NCBI GenBank assembly: GCA_051275515.1
Contig: JBNMOT010000069.1
Coordinates: forward strand, 1 to 17,065
From: Oleispira sp051275515
GTDB taxonomy: Bacteria; Pseudomonadota; Gammaproteobacteria; Pseudomonadales; Oceanobacteraceae
DNA length: 17,065 nt
Direction of reading: 5' to 3'
Shown: positions 7,995-15,553 of the stretch, one piece after another
Position numbering within the stretch: the first letter of the stretch is position 1
Layout of the letters: every line of letters begins with the position of its first letter
The notes under the pieces: model-generated
Told to the model about the DNA's origin: nothing
The model's input: only the letters and a program-made list of their open reading frames with translations
The model's database searches: none
Made by a program: the position numbers and the translations under genes

Positions 7995-9209
7995 TTAAAA
8001 GTCTCCCTCAGCCATCGTGATTTTTTCATCGATCATCTTACCGTTAACGCCAACACGTTTAACACCCGCTTCACCCACAAACACTAATGTGCTATCAGGT
8101 GCTTGAGCGACCGCTACTGAGGATATGCGGCTAGGTAAAATAATGGATTTAGGATTTTCTGATCGACGATCTAATAAAATAATCGAACCACCCGTGCCAA
8201 CCATCACTGACGCTTTATCCGCCTTAGTGATACCTGCCATTAACGTTTGCTCAGATTTTGTATAGATCTTTTGCCACTCTATTCCGCCATCTAGCGAATG
8301 GAATAAGTTGCCACGCAAACCATAAATCAATAAATCATCGGCTTTTGCAGTTATGCCAAATAAAGAACCTTGATAAGGGGAAGGCAATATACGCCAATTA
8401 TCACCCATATCATCAGAACGTAAAATCAAACCCTGTTCGCCAACCAACATCAGAGAACGTGGTCCAACCATCGTCAAACCATTGATATGCAGACGATCAC
8501 GGTTTCCTAGATGAGAAGACCAATCTACCCAGCTTTTACCAGAATCATTCGTGCGAAAAGCTACGCCATAAGCGCCCACTGCAAAACCAATTTTGGCATC
8601 ATAAAACCAGACATCCAAGAAAGGTTTAGTTGAACCACTATCTATATCGTACTGTGCATCGTCAAGAGCATACGTTTTATTTTCAAGCTCCATTTCTGCA
8701 TTATCAATCGCCGCTGGATCGGCGCTGTTGTTAGCACGATCCAATTCTAAAATTGCACGTTCTTTGTTTTCTCGTGCACCTTTAATGATTGCACGGTTTG
8801 CAAGATAACCATCAAATTGCTTAGCCCAAGTTTCTCCACCGTCACTACTGTGTAAAATCAAACCATCATGCCCTACTGCCCAGCCCATGGTAGCGCTTGG
8901 AAAATGCACTGATGTCAAAGTAACTGAAGAAGGTGTTTTGGCTTGAGACCAATTTTTTCCACTGTCATCAGAATATACAATATGCCCATGAGCCCCAACT
9001 GCGACTAGACGACTACCGGTTAGGGTAACATCCAATAACAAACCTTTATGTGCGCGATCAGTTAACAGCGATGGAGTTTCAAGAGGATCCTGCCATTGTG
9101 CATGAGCAACAATAGAGGCTGTTAGACTTGTGGCAAACACAGTCACTTTAATCATTGAAAATCGTGAAACAGCTGTAACGATCCGCTTTCGAATCGAATA
9201 AAATCTCAT
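7995..9209 (-). CDS. Secreted YCF48-like (photosystem II stability factor-like) beta-propeller protein
   Basis: Seen: 404 aa. A basic N-terminus is followed by a hydrophobic stretch and AHA at 35-37, so signal peptidase probably cuts before Gln38. The mature protein has repeats of the form G..G....S.D.G..W: about 71-87 (VGAHG...SDDSGKNW), 112-128 (VGHDG...SSDGGETW), 211-227, 246-262, 286-302 and a weaker one near 317. This is typical of YCF48/BNR propellers. A charged, helix-like insert occupies about 133-183, between blades two and three. Start: ATG at 9209 has GGAG 7 nt upstream. The internal Met19 (9155) would give a shorter signal peptide but has no ribosome site. YCF48 itself helps assemble photosystem II; in non-phototrophs these homologues recur beside RND transporters and DUF1329 genes. 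A periplasmic scaffold or accessory role is inferred. Confidence 0.85.
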   Translation of the reverse strand: MRFYSIRKRIVTAVSRFSMIKVTVFATSLTASIVAHAQWQDPLETPSLLTDRAHKGLLLDVTLTGSRLVAVGAHGHIVYSDDSGKNWSQAKTPSSVTLTSVHFPSATMGWAVGHDGLILHSSDGGETWAKQFDGYLANRAIIKGARENKERAILELDRANNSADPAAIDNAEMELENKTYALDDAQYDIDSGSTKPFLDVWFYDAKIGFAVGAYGVAFRTNDSGKSWVDWSSHLGNRDRLHINGLTMVGPRSLMLVGEQGLILRSDDMGDNWRILPSPYQGSLFGITAKADDLLIYGLRGNLFHSLDGGIEWQKIYTKSEQTLMAGITKADKASVMVGTGGSIILLDRRSENPKSIILPSRISSVAVAQAPDSTLVFVGEAGVKRVGVNGKMIDEKITMAEGDF

Positions 9210-9238
9210 AAAAACGCTCCATTCTTATAGTTTTTTTT

Positions 9239-9264
9239 AAGGGCCGCTAGTTTAGCCGACCCTT
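9239..9264 (-). promoter_or_regulatory. Imperfect hairpin upstream of the YCF48-like gene
   Basis: AAGGG / CCCTT (5 bp) and GCTA / TAGC (4 bp) pair around a 3-nt loop with a small internal loop. On the minus strand the hairpin is followed by A8 rather than T8, so it is not an intrinsic terminator. It sits about 30 nt before the start codon, upstream of the GGAG site. It could be an mRNA stability or processing element between the DUF1329 and YCF48-like cistrons. The structure is weak and its function is unproven. Confidence 0.3.
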
Positions 9265-9314
9265 GACGAATTATCTAATGAGCATATGTTACATAATGTA
9301 ATTGGTTTAACTAA

Positions 9315-10682
9315 TTATCGTCTGCCCCTTCGACGTAAGGCAGATGGCGTAAAGTACTGATCACCCGGTATCTCTCTACTGAAGTCTACCGTTCCTTGCT
9401 CTTCATTATCCAGACCCTGCACATGGTAACGGCGGGCTTTAATATCGTGGAAAACATCTAACGTTGTCCAGGTTACGGGGATTTCATAAAAGTTTTTCAA
9501 ATAAGCCATGCTCACACGCCAGAGCTCACCCGCACTGTCATATTGATCAGCGACAGCAATGCCCCACGTGTCTTCATCGATGTAGAAACGGCGTGTTTTA
9601 TAAACATGTCGAGCACCTTCTTTCAAATTTGCTTCAACAATCCAAACGCGATGTTTTTCATAACGCGTAAAGTCTGGATTTAAGTGTCCTGGCTTTAAGA
9701 TCTCTTTGTAAGTCAAGTTGTTGCTAGAAAGTTCATAATTATTATAAGGAATAAAGATTTCTTTTTTACCCAACAGCTTCCAGTTATAACGATCAGGTGC
9801 ACCGTTATACATATCAGTATCATCGGCGTAACGTAGACCATCTGCTGCAGCGATAGGTGTATCGTAAGCTAGGTTAGGTGCTCGACGAACACGACGCTGG
9901 CCTGCGTTGTAACCCCAAGCTTGGCGGGCTTCATCTACCTGATCTATCGTTTCATGAATCAATACGGCACCACCGGCTAATCGTGCTGGCGCTTTAGTAA
10001 ATGATAAGTAGTAAAAAAGGATATTGTTTAGCTCATCAATGCTCGATTTAGGATTATAAAAGTTGAATAAAATATCCTGCTGAACCGTAACTAATGAAAA
10101 CCCACCATCTTTATGAACAGCCACTTCAGATGAGCGACGGCTAAAGAAAGTACCACGCCACCGTGTAATGTGATTCCAAATAGCTTCTAAGCCATTTTTA
10201 GCAATCGGGAATGGAATACCCCCATAGGCGTAACGTAAACCGGCACTATTGGTATTCAATTCAGAACGAATCGCGTTCTTGTACGTATTATCGTAAACCC
10301 ATTCTGGTGCAGCAGCGGTGCGGCGAGTTTTATAAATCGGCATCCGAAACGTTTGAGGATACGTTTCAAACAAAGCAATTTGGCCATCCGTTAAGTGGTT
10401 TTTATATTTATCTTTATTAGCAGAAGTAATAACAAACAAAGGCTCATCCTGCGGATAAGGATTTGGATGATGCTGTCCGGCCCCTTGATAACTTAAAGCA
10501 GGCACTGTCAACCCACCACGCCATGGTGGAATATCCTTACCATTACCCGCGCGCTCGGCACCTAAAGGCGTTAAGTCATTCTTCAAGCGCTCAGCTTGTT
10601 GAACTGAGACTGCAGCACTGGCAAGCTGGCAAAAAGAAGCCAAAACCAATACGCAAGCCGAGACTCTGTTATTCTTTATCAT
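9315..10682 (-). CDS. DUF1329 family envelope protein with signal peptide
   Basis: Seen: 455 aa from the ATG at 10682. This start has AGAGG 7 nt upstream; an in-frame GTG at 10706 adds eight residues (MGLIRGRR) with no ribosome site and is less likely. The N-terminus MIKNNRVSACVLVLASFCQL is a signal peptide, with cleavage probably after ASA (residue 23). The mature start has AERLKNDLTPLGAERAGN, and further on come W.GG, P.Y...RR and the C-terminal LRRRGRR, which I recognise as DUF1329. From memory, DUF1329 is grouped with LolA/LolB-like outer-membrane lipid carriers; this should be checked. These proteins commonly sit next to a DUF1302 outer-membrane protein, a YCF48-like protein and an RND pump. 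Here the last two follow directly and DUF1302 is absent from the window. It is first gene of the unit, behind the promoter at 10729-10757. It is probably periplasmic; the substrate is unknown. Confidence 0.88.
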   Translation of the reverse strand: MIKNNRVSACVLVLASFCQLASAAVSVQQAERLKNDLTPLGAERAGNGKDIPPWRGGLTVPALSYQGAGQHHPNPYPQDEPLFVITSANKDKYKNHLTDGQIALFETYPQTFRMPIYKTRRTAAAPEWVYDNTYKNAIRSELNTNSAGLRYAYGGIPFPIAKNGLEAIWNHITRWRGTFFSRRSSEVAVHKDGGFSLVTVQQDILFNFYNPKSSIDELNNILFYYLSFTKAPARLAGGAVLIHETIDQVDEARQAWGYNAGQRRVRRAPNLAYDTPIAAADGLRYADDTDMYNGAPDRYNWKLLGKKEIFIPYNNYELSSNNLTYKEILKPGHLNPDFTRYEKHRVWIVEANLKEGARHVYKTRRFYIDEDTWGIAVADQYDSAGELWRVSMAYLKNFYEIPVTWTTLDVFHDIKARRYHVQGLDNEEQGTVDFSREIPGDQYFTPSALRRRGRR

Positions 10683-10728
10683 TCTGCGACCTCTAATTAA
10701 ACCCACAAATGTAGGTTATCTTTACGTT

Positions 10729-10757
10729 AGCATAAAGAAACTTAAGTCTAGGCTCAA
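10729..10757 (-). promoter_or_regulatory. Candidate sigma70 promoter of the DUF1329-YCF48-RND unit
   Basis: On the minus strand, TTGAGC (10757-10752, 4/6) and TATGCT (10734-10729, 4/6) are separated by exactly 17 nt. They lie about 47 nt upstream of the DUF1329 ATG, in the 138-nt gap after pepN. No convincing terminator for pepN is visible in the same gap, so readthrough from pepN remains possible. Confidence 0.45.
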
Positions 10758-10820
10758 TGTGCTTAGGCCAGTAATGTATTGTAAGACCGAAAACCTTTTC
10801 ATTTCTGATCGATAAACAAC

Positions 10821-13463
10821 CTACTTTTCAATTAAACTCTTACTTACCACCTCATAAACGTCTTTTGATAAGTCTTCTTGAGACATTATCCTCTGTAATT
10901 GCTGCTTCATCTGCTGAGCCTGACTGCCCACATAGCGACGCCATTTACTTAAAGGCGCTACCAATCGCGAAGCAATTTGTGGATTCAATCGATTTAATAC
11001 AATAATTTTATCCGCAACCAGTTGATAACCTGATCCATCAAGAGCATGGAAATTGATCAGTGATTGTCCTGCAAAGGCACCGATAACAGAACGTACTTTA
11101 TTCGGATTTTTAATATCAAATGCTTCATGGTCTAAAAGCTTTTTAATATTTTCAACAGTGCCATATTCAGCGGAACTTGCCTGAACCGACAACCATTGAT
11201 TAACAACCAAAGGCTCTGTTTGCCATTTCTTATAAAAAGAAGCTAATGCCCCTTCCGCTTGTAATGTGTGCGTCGAATTCACCATGCTGGCCAAAGCCGC
11301 CATGCTGTCGGTCATATTGTCACTATTTTCAAATTGCGCCACCGCTAAATCACAATACTTTTTGTGATCTGTTTTCAGCAGATAGCTCAATGCCGCATTC
11401 TTTAAGCCTCGTTGCGCCATTTGTTCAGGTTCAGGTAAGTAGCTTTGCTGGACATTTAATCTTTGGTAGAGCGCTGCTAGGTCTGAGGCTAACGCTTCTG
11501 CTAATACAGACAGGACATAACGACGAGCTTGATTAATAGCCAAAATATCAATGACATCTTGAGTTTCAGCGATATAAGAAACACTAGGCAGTACTAACAT
11601 CTTGGCGAGCATCGCATCATCAATATCATCGCGCTTTAATACAGTGCGATAAGCGCTAATTAAACGTGCATCCACCGCAGGCTCATGGCCTTCTTCAAAT
11701 TGCTGCATCACTTGATAAATAACATCAAGTGCTAAGTTTTGACCCGCATCCCAACGATTAAAGCCATCACTATCGTGCTGCATTAAAAACATTAATTGGT
11801 CACGACTGTAGTCATAGTTCAGTTTTATCGGAGCAGAGAAGTCACGTAATAAAGAAGGAACAGGCTCTTCCTTAATATCAGAAAAGACTAATACTTGTTC
11901 TTGTTCTGTTAATTTGAAGATACCTTGCTCATAAGCACCTCTCTTATTAATTAATCCAGGCGCTAACTCGACCCTTAGTTCTTGGCCACTTTGCCCGATC
12001 AACCCCAACTGAATCGGAATCAAAAAAGGTTCTTTGCATGACTGCTTAAAGGTCAATGTATAGGTTTTGGCAGCGCTGTCATAGTAGCTTTCAACGTCAA
12101 CAACGGGCGTACCGGCTGATTTATACCAGCGTTTAAATTGGGTAAGAGATAGGCTATTGGCATCTTCCATCGCACTCACAAATTCATTGATAGTAACCGC
12201 TTGACCATCATGGCGATCAAAATATAGATCAGCGCCTTTACGAAATCCTTCATCCCCTAACAACTTATGAATCATACCCACGATTTGCGAACCCTTTTCA
12301 TAAATGGTCACGGTGTAAAAATTACCGATTTCAATGTAAGAGTCTGGCTGAACAGGGTGTGCCATTGGCCCAGCATCTTCTGCAAATTGAACCGTACGCA
12401 TGATAGCCGCATCTTCAATGCGCTTAACCGCCGCTGAGTTCATATCTGCCGTAAACTGTGAATCACGATAAACGGTAAAGCCTTCTTTCAAGCTCAGCTG
12501 AAACCAATCACGACACGTCACGCGATTTCCCGACCAGTTATGAAAGTACTCATGCGCAACAATCGCCTCAATGCGTAAATAAGTAGCATCGGTTGCCGTT
12601 TGAGGATTGGCTAATACACAAGAAGAATTAAAAATATTTAACCCCTTGTTCTCCATCGCACCCATATTGAAATCATCAACGGCGACAATCATAAAGATAT
12701 CAAGATCATACTCTCGACCGTATGTATCTTCATCCCAGGCCATTGAACGCTTAAGAGCATCCATTGCGTAATCAGTTTTATCGATATTCTGAGGTTCGAC
12801 AAATATTTTTAACTCAATTTTACGACCCGTCATGGTGGTAAAGGTGTCTTCTTTAACCATAAGATCACCGGCCACCAGAGCAAATAAATAACACGGTTTT
12901 CTATGCGGATCATGCCAGCTGACGCTGTGACGACCCTCGCCTAACTCACAATGAGTCGTTGCATTGCCATTGGACAGTAAAATAGGATATTTTGATTGTT
13001 CGGCAATAACTTCTGTGGTGAAAATACTCATCACATCGGGACGATCTAGATAAAAAGTAATCCGTCGAAAGCCTTCGGCCTCACATTGGGTGCAAAACAT
13101 GCTCCCTGATTTATACAAGCCTTCTAACTCGGTATTATTTTGCGGTTCATTTCGAGTTGAGATTTCCAGTTCGAATGAATCACTTATTTTATGAATGGTT
13201 AAAAGCTCTCCATCAAGCGAATAGTCATCGCCACTCAAGCGTGAACCATCAACCGAGATCGCCAACAACTCAAGCTGATTCCCAACCAAGACCAAAGGCC
13301 CTTCAAAACTTTCATGATGTTCACGATTACGACGCATCACTAACCGACTATCGACCTGAGCATATTCCTCGAATAAATCAAAGCGTAGATGCGTTTCTTC
13401 AATCACAAAATGCGGTGGCTGATAATCTTTTAAATAAATACTTTTTGGTTCCGCGTCGCGCAT
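10821..13463 (-). CDS. pepN: Aminopeptidase N (M1 family zinc metallopeptidase)
   Basis: This cytoplasmic exopeptidase removes N-terminal residues during peptide turnover. Seen: 880 aa from the ATG at 13463 (E. coli 870). The substrate-binding GAMEN motif is at 268-272, and the zinc site is HEYFH (His304, Glu305, His308) with Glu327 in SLKEG. These lie 7 residues after their E. coli counterparts. The N-terminal beta domain, thermolysin-like catalytic domain and the long helical C-terminal domain (from about 540) are all present. Start: the ATG is preceded by AAGGG with a 7-nt spacer. The reading can be extended two codons to a TTG at 13469, but that leaves almost no room for the ribosome site. 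It lies 42 nt downstream of the DUF2797 gene and is probably the end of that transcript. Confidence 0.97.
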   Translation of the reverse strand: MRDAEPKSIYLKDYQPPHFVIEETHLRFDLFEEYAQVDSRLVMRRNREHHESFEGPLVLVGNQLELLAISVDGSRLSGDDYSLDGELLTIHKISDSFELEISTRNEPQNNTELEGLYKSGSMFCTQCEAEGFRRITFYLDRPDVMSIFTTEVIAEQSKYPILLSNGNATTHCELGEGRHSVSWHDPHRKPCYLFALVAGDLMVKEDTFTTMTGRKIELKIFVEPQNIDKTDYAMDALKRSMAWDEDTYGREYDLDIFMIVAVDDFNMGAMENKGLNIFNSSCVLANPQTATDATYLRIEAIVAHEYFHNWSGNRVTCRDWFQLSLKEGFTVYRDSQFTADMNSAAVKRIEDAAIMRTVQFAEDAGPMAHPVQPDSYIEIGNFYTVTIYEKGSQIVGMIHKLLGDEGFRKGADLYFDRHDGQAVTINEFVSAMEDANSLSLTQFKRWYKSAGTPVVDVESYYDSAAKTYTLTFKQSCKEPFLIPIQLGLIGQSGQELRVELAPGLINKRGAYEQGIFKLTEQEQVLVFSDIKEEPVPSLLRDFSAPIKLNYDYSRDQLMFLMQHDSDGFNRWDAGQNLALDVIYQVMQQFEEGHEPAVDARLISAYRTVLKRDDIDDAMLAKMLVLPSVSYIAETQDVIDILAINQARRYVLSVLAEALASDLAALYQRLNVQQSYLPEPEQMAQRGLKNAALSYLLKTDHKKYCDLAVAQFENSDNMTDSMAALASMVNSTHTLQAEGALASFYKKWQTEPLVVNQWLSVQASSAEYGTVENIKKLLDHEAFDIKNPNKVRSVIGAFAGQSLINFHALDGSGYQLVADKIIVLNRLNPQIASRLVAPLSKWRRYVGSQAQQMKQQLQRIMSQEDLSKDVYEVVSKSLIEK

Positions 13464-13505
13464 TATCAAACCCTTTGGTTTAGCTTAAATGATGTTGTAT
13501 CTAGC

Positions 13506-14342
13506 TTAATAAGTGAAATTGATATGGTAAGAAGAAAATTTTCTTACATTAATAACACCGCAATCTAGTAATAGATATTGACCTTTAATACCCATTAACT
13601 TCCCTTCTATTTCGGGCGTTTTGTCAAAGTTTAAACTCGCTACTTTAGTAGGATATTCTAAAACAGGGAATTCGAGCTGAACCGCATCCAATTCAGGCAA
13701 GTGAGTAATCGCACCCGGTCCATGCTCAAGTTCTATTGCCTGCAGACCTTGCTCATACTGCTGATAAAGCTCATCACGAATGGAGGCAAGATCAACCGCA
13801 TCTGCTTCACCTTTTAGCATCGCACGCCAATTGGTTTTATCCGCCAAAGTTTGCTTAAACAGGGTTTCAACAAGTCCCGACAGTAAACGATTACGTACTT
13901 TAAAGATTGGTAGGCCTTGAATCGCACCTTGATCGCACCAACGCGTAGGCAACTGAGTACCACGAGTGATACCTACTTTTAAAGCTGAAGAGTTAGCAAG
14001 ATAGACAAAATGATCTTGCATGCAAAAACTTTCTCCCCACTGCTCATCGCGACACGTACCAAGATGATAATGGCATTTTTCTGGACTCATAATACACAAG
14101 TCACATTGTGGTAGTTTCTTAAAGCAAGGGTAACAATAGCCCTGACTGAAACTTTTATTCGTTTTACGTCCGCAATGACTGCAATGGATCTCACCGACAT
14201 AATGCATTTTAATCGTCTCACCCAGCAAAGGGTTAAGATCAACAAGCTTATCATCGAGACTCATCTGATATTGAATTTTTGAGCTTGTCTCAGTATTGAG
14301 CTGAGTTACCATTTTGTTAAGGTGGCCAGATATTGTCGGCAT
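13506..14342 (-). CDS. DUF2797 protein: cysteine-rich zinc region plus a GIY-YIG-like segment
   Basis: Seen: 278 aa. After about 50 residues comes a dense set of cysteines in CxxC pairs: Cys54/57, 70/73, 80/83, then 90, 97 and 107. This implies at least two zinc sites. Residues 111-176 read HFVYLANSS...KVGITR, then Arg134 in PTRW, Glu159 in LVETLF and TNWR (170-173). The order resembles the GIY-YIG nuclease fold (two-strand motif, Arg, Glu, Asn). The C-terminal 80 residues are beta-rich with no motif I recognise. The family is DUF2797, a conserved neighbour of yeaC and pepN in Pseudomonas. No function is established to my knowledge; nucleic acid binding is inferred. The ATG at 14342 fits the family N-terminus, with only an AAGAAG-like ribosome site. 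It is 94 nt after yeaC, and I see no clear promoter in that gap. Confidence 0.85.
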   Translation of the reverse strand: MPTISGHLNKMVTQLNTETSSKIQYQMSLDDKLVDLNPLLGETIKMHYVGEIHCSHCGRKTNKSFSQGYCYPCFKKLPQCDLCIMSPEKCHYHLGTCRDEQWGESFCMQDHFVYLANSSALKVGITRGTQLPTRWCDQGAIQGLPIFKVRNRLLSGLVETLFKQTLADKTNWRAMLKGEADAVDLASIRDELYQQYEQGLQAIELEHGPGAITHLPELDAVQLEFPVLEYPTKVASLNFDKTPEIEGKLMGIKGQYLLLDCGVINVRKFSSYHINFTY

Positions 14343-14436
14343 AGTTCTTCTTTTTTATTTAATTTAAGCAGCTTTTTAATGATGTTTTGACTTGATGCTT
14401 GCCATTAAAAGCATTCAGCAAACTAGGTTGCGTCGA

Positions 14437-14682
14437 CTATTTAATAGTCAGTGTTTGGACATCATCATCTTTACTCGACTTACAAGCTGCTTCCATATAA
14501 CCAATACGTTGATCGGCCGGTACATCCGTTATTTCTTCGTAACGAATTAACGCTTCCATACACAATACTTTTTGCTCACTCGCCAGTTTACGACCGTCTG
14601 GCCAGCGACCTAGCTCTAAAGCACCCTTCATATTTTGGAACACTTCTGGCGTCATCGCCTTGATCAAATCATCAACTGTCAT
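14437..14682 (-). CDS. yeaC: DUF1315 family protein YeaC
   Basis: A small acidic cytoplasmic protein of unknown function. Seen: 81 aa from the ATG at 14682, starting MTVDDLIKAMTPEVFQNM and containing ALELGRWPDG and SEQKVLCMEALIRYE. This matches E. coli YeaC (MNIEDVINGLTPEVYQRL, ELGKWPDG, EQKENC) as I remember it. Start: the ATG has AGGTG 6 nt upstream and aligns with the family N-terminus. A TTG at 14697 would add five residues that the family lacks. The start codon lies inside the end of glpG (11-nt overlap), which suggests translational coupling to the rhomboid gene. E. coli YeaC is about 90 aa, so the length is normal. Confidence 0.9.
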   Translation of the reverse strand: MTVDDLIKAMTPEVFQNMKGALELGRWPDGRKLASEQKVLCMEALIRYEEITDVPADQRIGYMEAACKSSKDDDVQTLTIK

Positions 14683-15550
14683 CGTCTTCACCTTCAAATT
14701 CTTTATTTACACTTGATCGTTTATTTTGAGGCCAAACCAGGGCCAATACAACACCCATTATAGCGCCTGCTAAATGAGACTCATGGCCAATATTCAGTGC
14801 CATTCCTGCTTCATCAACCAGCATTATGACGAGCATAGAAATCATCATAAAAGGAAACAACCAACTTGGCAGCTGATAGCGTGCATGCTTAAAACTGTGT
14901 CGCCCCCAAGCCCAACCCATTAGGCCATAAGTAACCCCGGAAAGACCTGCGAAAAAGGGCCCCACCGCAAGATACTGAGCAAAAGCAGAACTTACCGCTA
15001 GCACTAACGTTAATACGATTAAACTGACATGGCCGTCATACACTTCTATTTCTTTGGCCAGAATCCACCACCAAAACGAATTCATCAATAAATGCATAAA
15101 CGACAAATGAATCAACGCCGGGCTCCACCAACGATAAAAATCATTATCCCAAAAGCTTGAAAAATCGAGTTTATTACCTGACCAAAGATCAGCCCGTAAT
15201 AACCACGCCTCCATTTCCAACAAACCTATCTGCTGGAAAAAGAAAAGGGCGACCAGCAACAAAAGCATCATAACGGTCACAGGAAATCGACCGCACTGTA
15301 TTATTTTCTGCTGGGCCTTAACTTGCCAAGGTGTTCTTTCAGTTTTATCAGGCTTGGCTGATAGTTTACCGGATTGCCATGCTTCTACCCAAATTCTCAC
15401 CTGCTCAGCATCTTCCGCCCGCGCAACCCAAAGATCCTGGCGATTGCCATTTATTACAACTCGATGAGGGATGCTTGCCTGCCACAGGCGCTCAGTTATG
15501 GGGCTTAGGTTAATATCAGAGCTGGCTTGAAATACTAGAATTGAATCCAT
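14672..15550 (-). CDS. glpG: GlpG-type rhomboid intramembrane serine protease
   Basis: Seen: 292 aa (E. coli GlpG 276). Residues 1-62 form the cytoplasmic rhomboid N-terminal domain. A linker is followed by six TM segments at about 88-109, 141-164, 174-196, 201-216, 227-247 and 257-274. The catalytic dyad is Ser204 in GLSGVTYG and His259 in ESHLAGA. The oxyanion-region residues His153 and Asn157 lie in HLSFMHLLMN, followed by the WWW typical of GlpG. It cleaves membrane protein helices in the inner membrane; GlpG clears orphan membrane subunits in enteric bacteria. The C-terminus is acidic. It is 3 nt downstream of the phosphatase gene, with a weak AGAG-type ribosome site, and overlaps yeaC. 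It is not next to glp metabolic genes here, so the symbol denotes homology only. Confidence 0.93.
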   Translation of the reverse strand: MDSILVFQASSDINLSPITERLWQASIPHRVVINGNRQDLWVARAEDAEQVRIWVEAWQSGKLSAKPDKTERTPWQVKAQQKIIQCGRFPVTVMMLLLLVALFFFQQIGLLEMEAWLLRADLWSGNKLDFSSFWDNDFYRWWSPALIHLSFMHLLMNSFWWWILAKEIEVYDGHVSLIVLTLVLAVSSAFAQYLAVGPFFAGLSGVTYGLMGWAWGRHSFKHARYQLPSWLFPFMMISMLVIMLVDEAGMALNIGHESHLAGAIMGVVLALVWPQNKRSSVNKEFEGEDDDS

Positions 15551-15553
15551 AGA

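Noticed and set aside
9231..9264. Hairpin beside a T8 run, considered as an intrinsic terminator
   Set aside because: The T run precedes the stem on the plus strand and appears as an A run after the stem on the minus strand, so it is on the wrong side for termination in either direction.
10683..10706. GTG-started N-terminal extension of the DUF1329 protein
   Set aside because: It has no ribosome site, whereas the ATG at 10682 has AGAGG at 7 nt and gives a standard signal peptide.
13464..13469. TTG start for pepN two codons upstream
   Set aside because: The AAGGG site is well spaced for the ATG at 13463 and nearly touches the TTG.
13157..13483. 108-aa plus-strand reading frame opposite the start of pepN
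   Set aside because: It is antisense to the conserved pepN N-terminus, has a low-complexity His/Ser/Pro-rich translation and matches no family. It is a shadow frame, as are the other short plus-strand frames in the window.
13527..13547. Hairpin GTAAGAA / TTCTTAC near the 3' end of the DUF2797 gene, considered as a terminator
   Set aside because: It lies inside the last codons of the gene, is AT-rich and is not followed by a T-tract on the minus strand.
14343..14436. Promoter or terminator between yeaC and the DUF2797 gene
   Set aside because: Only AT-rich sequence and a 5-bp hairpin are seen, with no paired -35/-10 elements and no stem plus T-tract.
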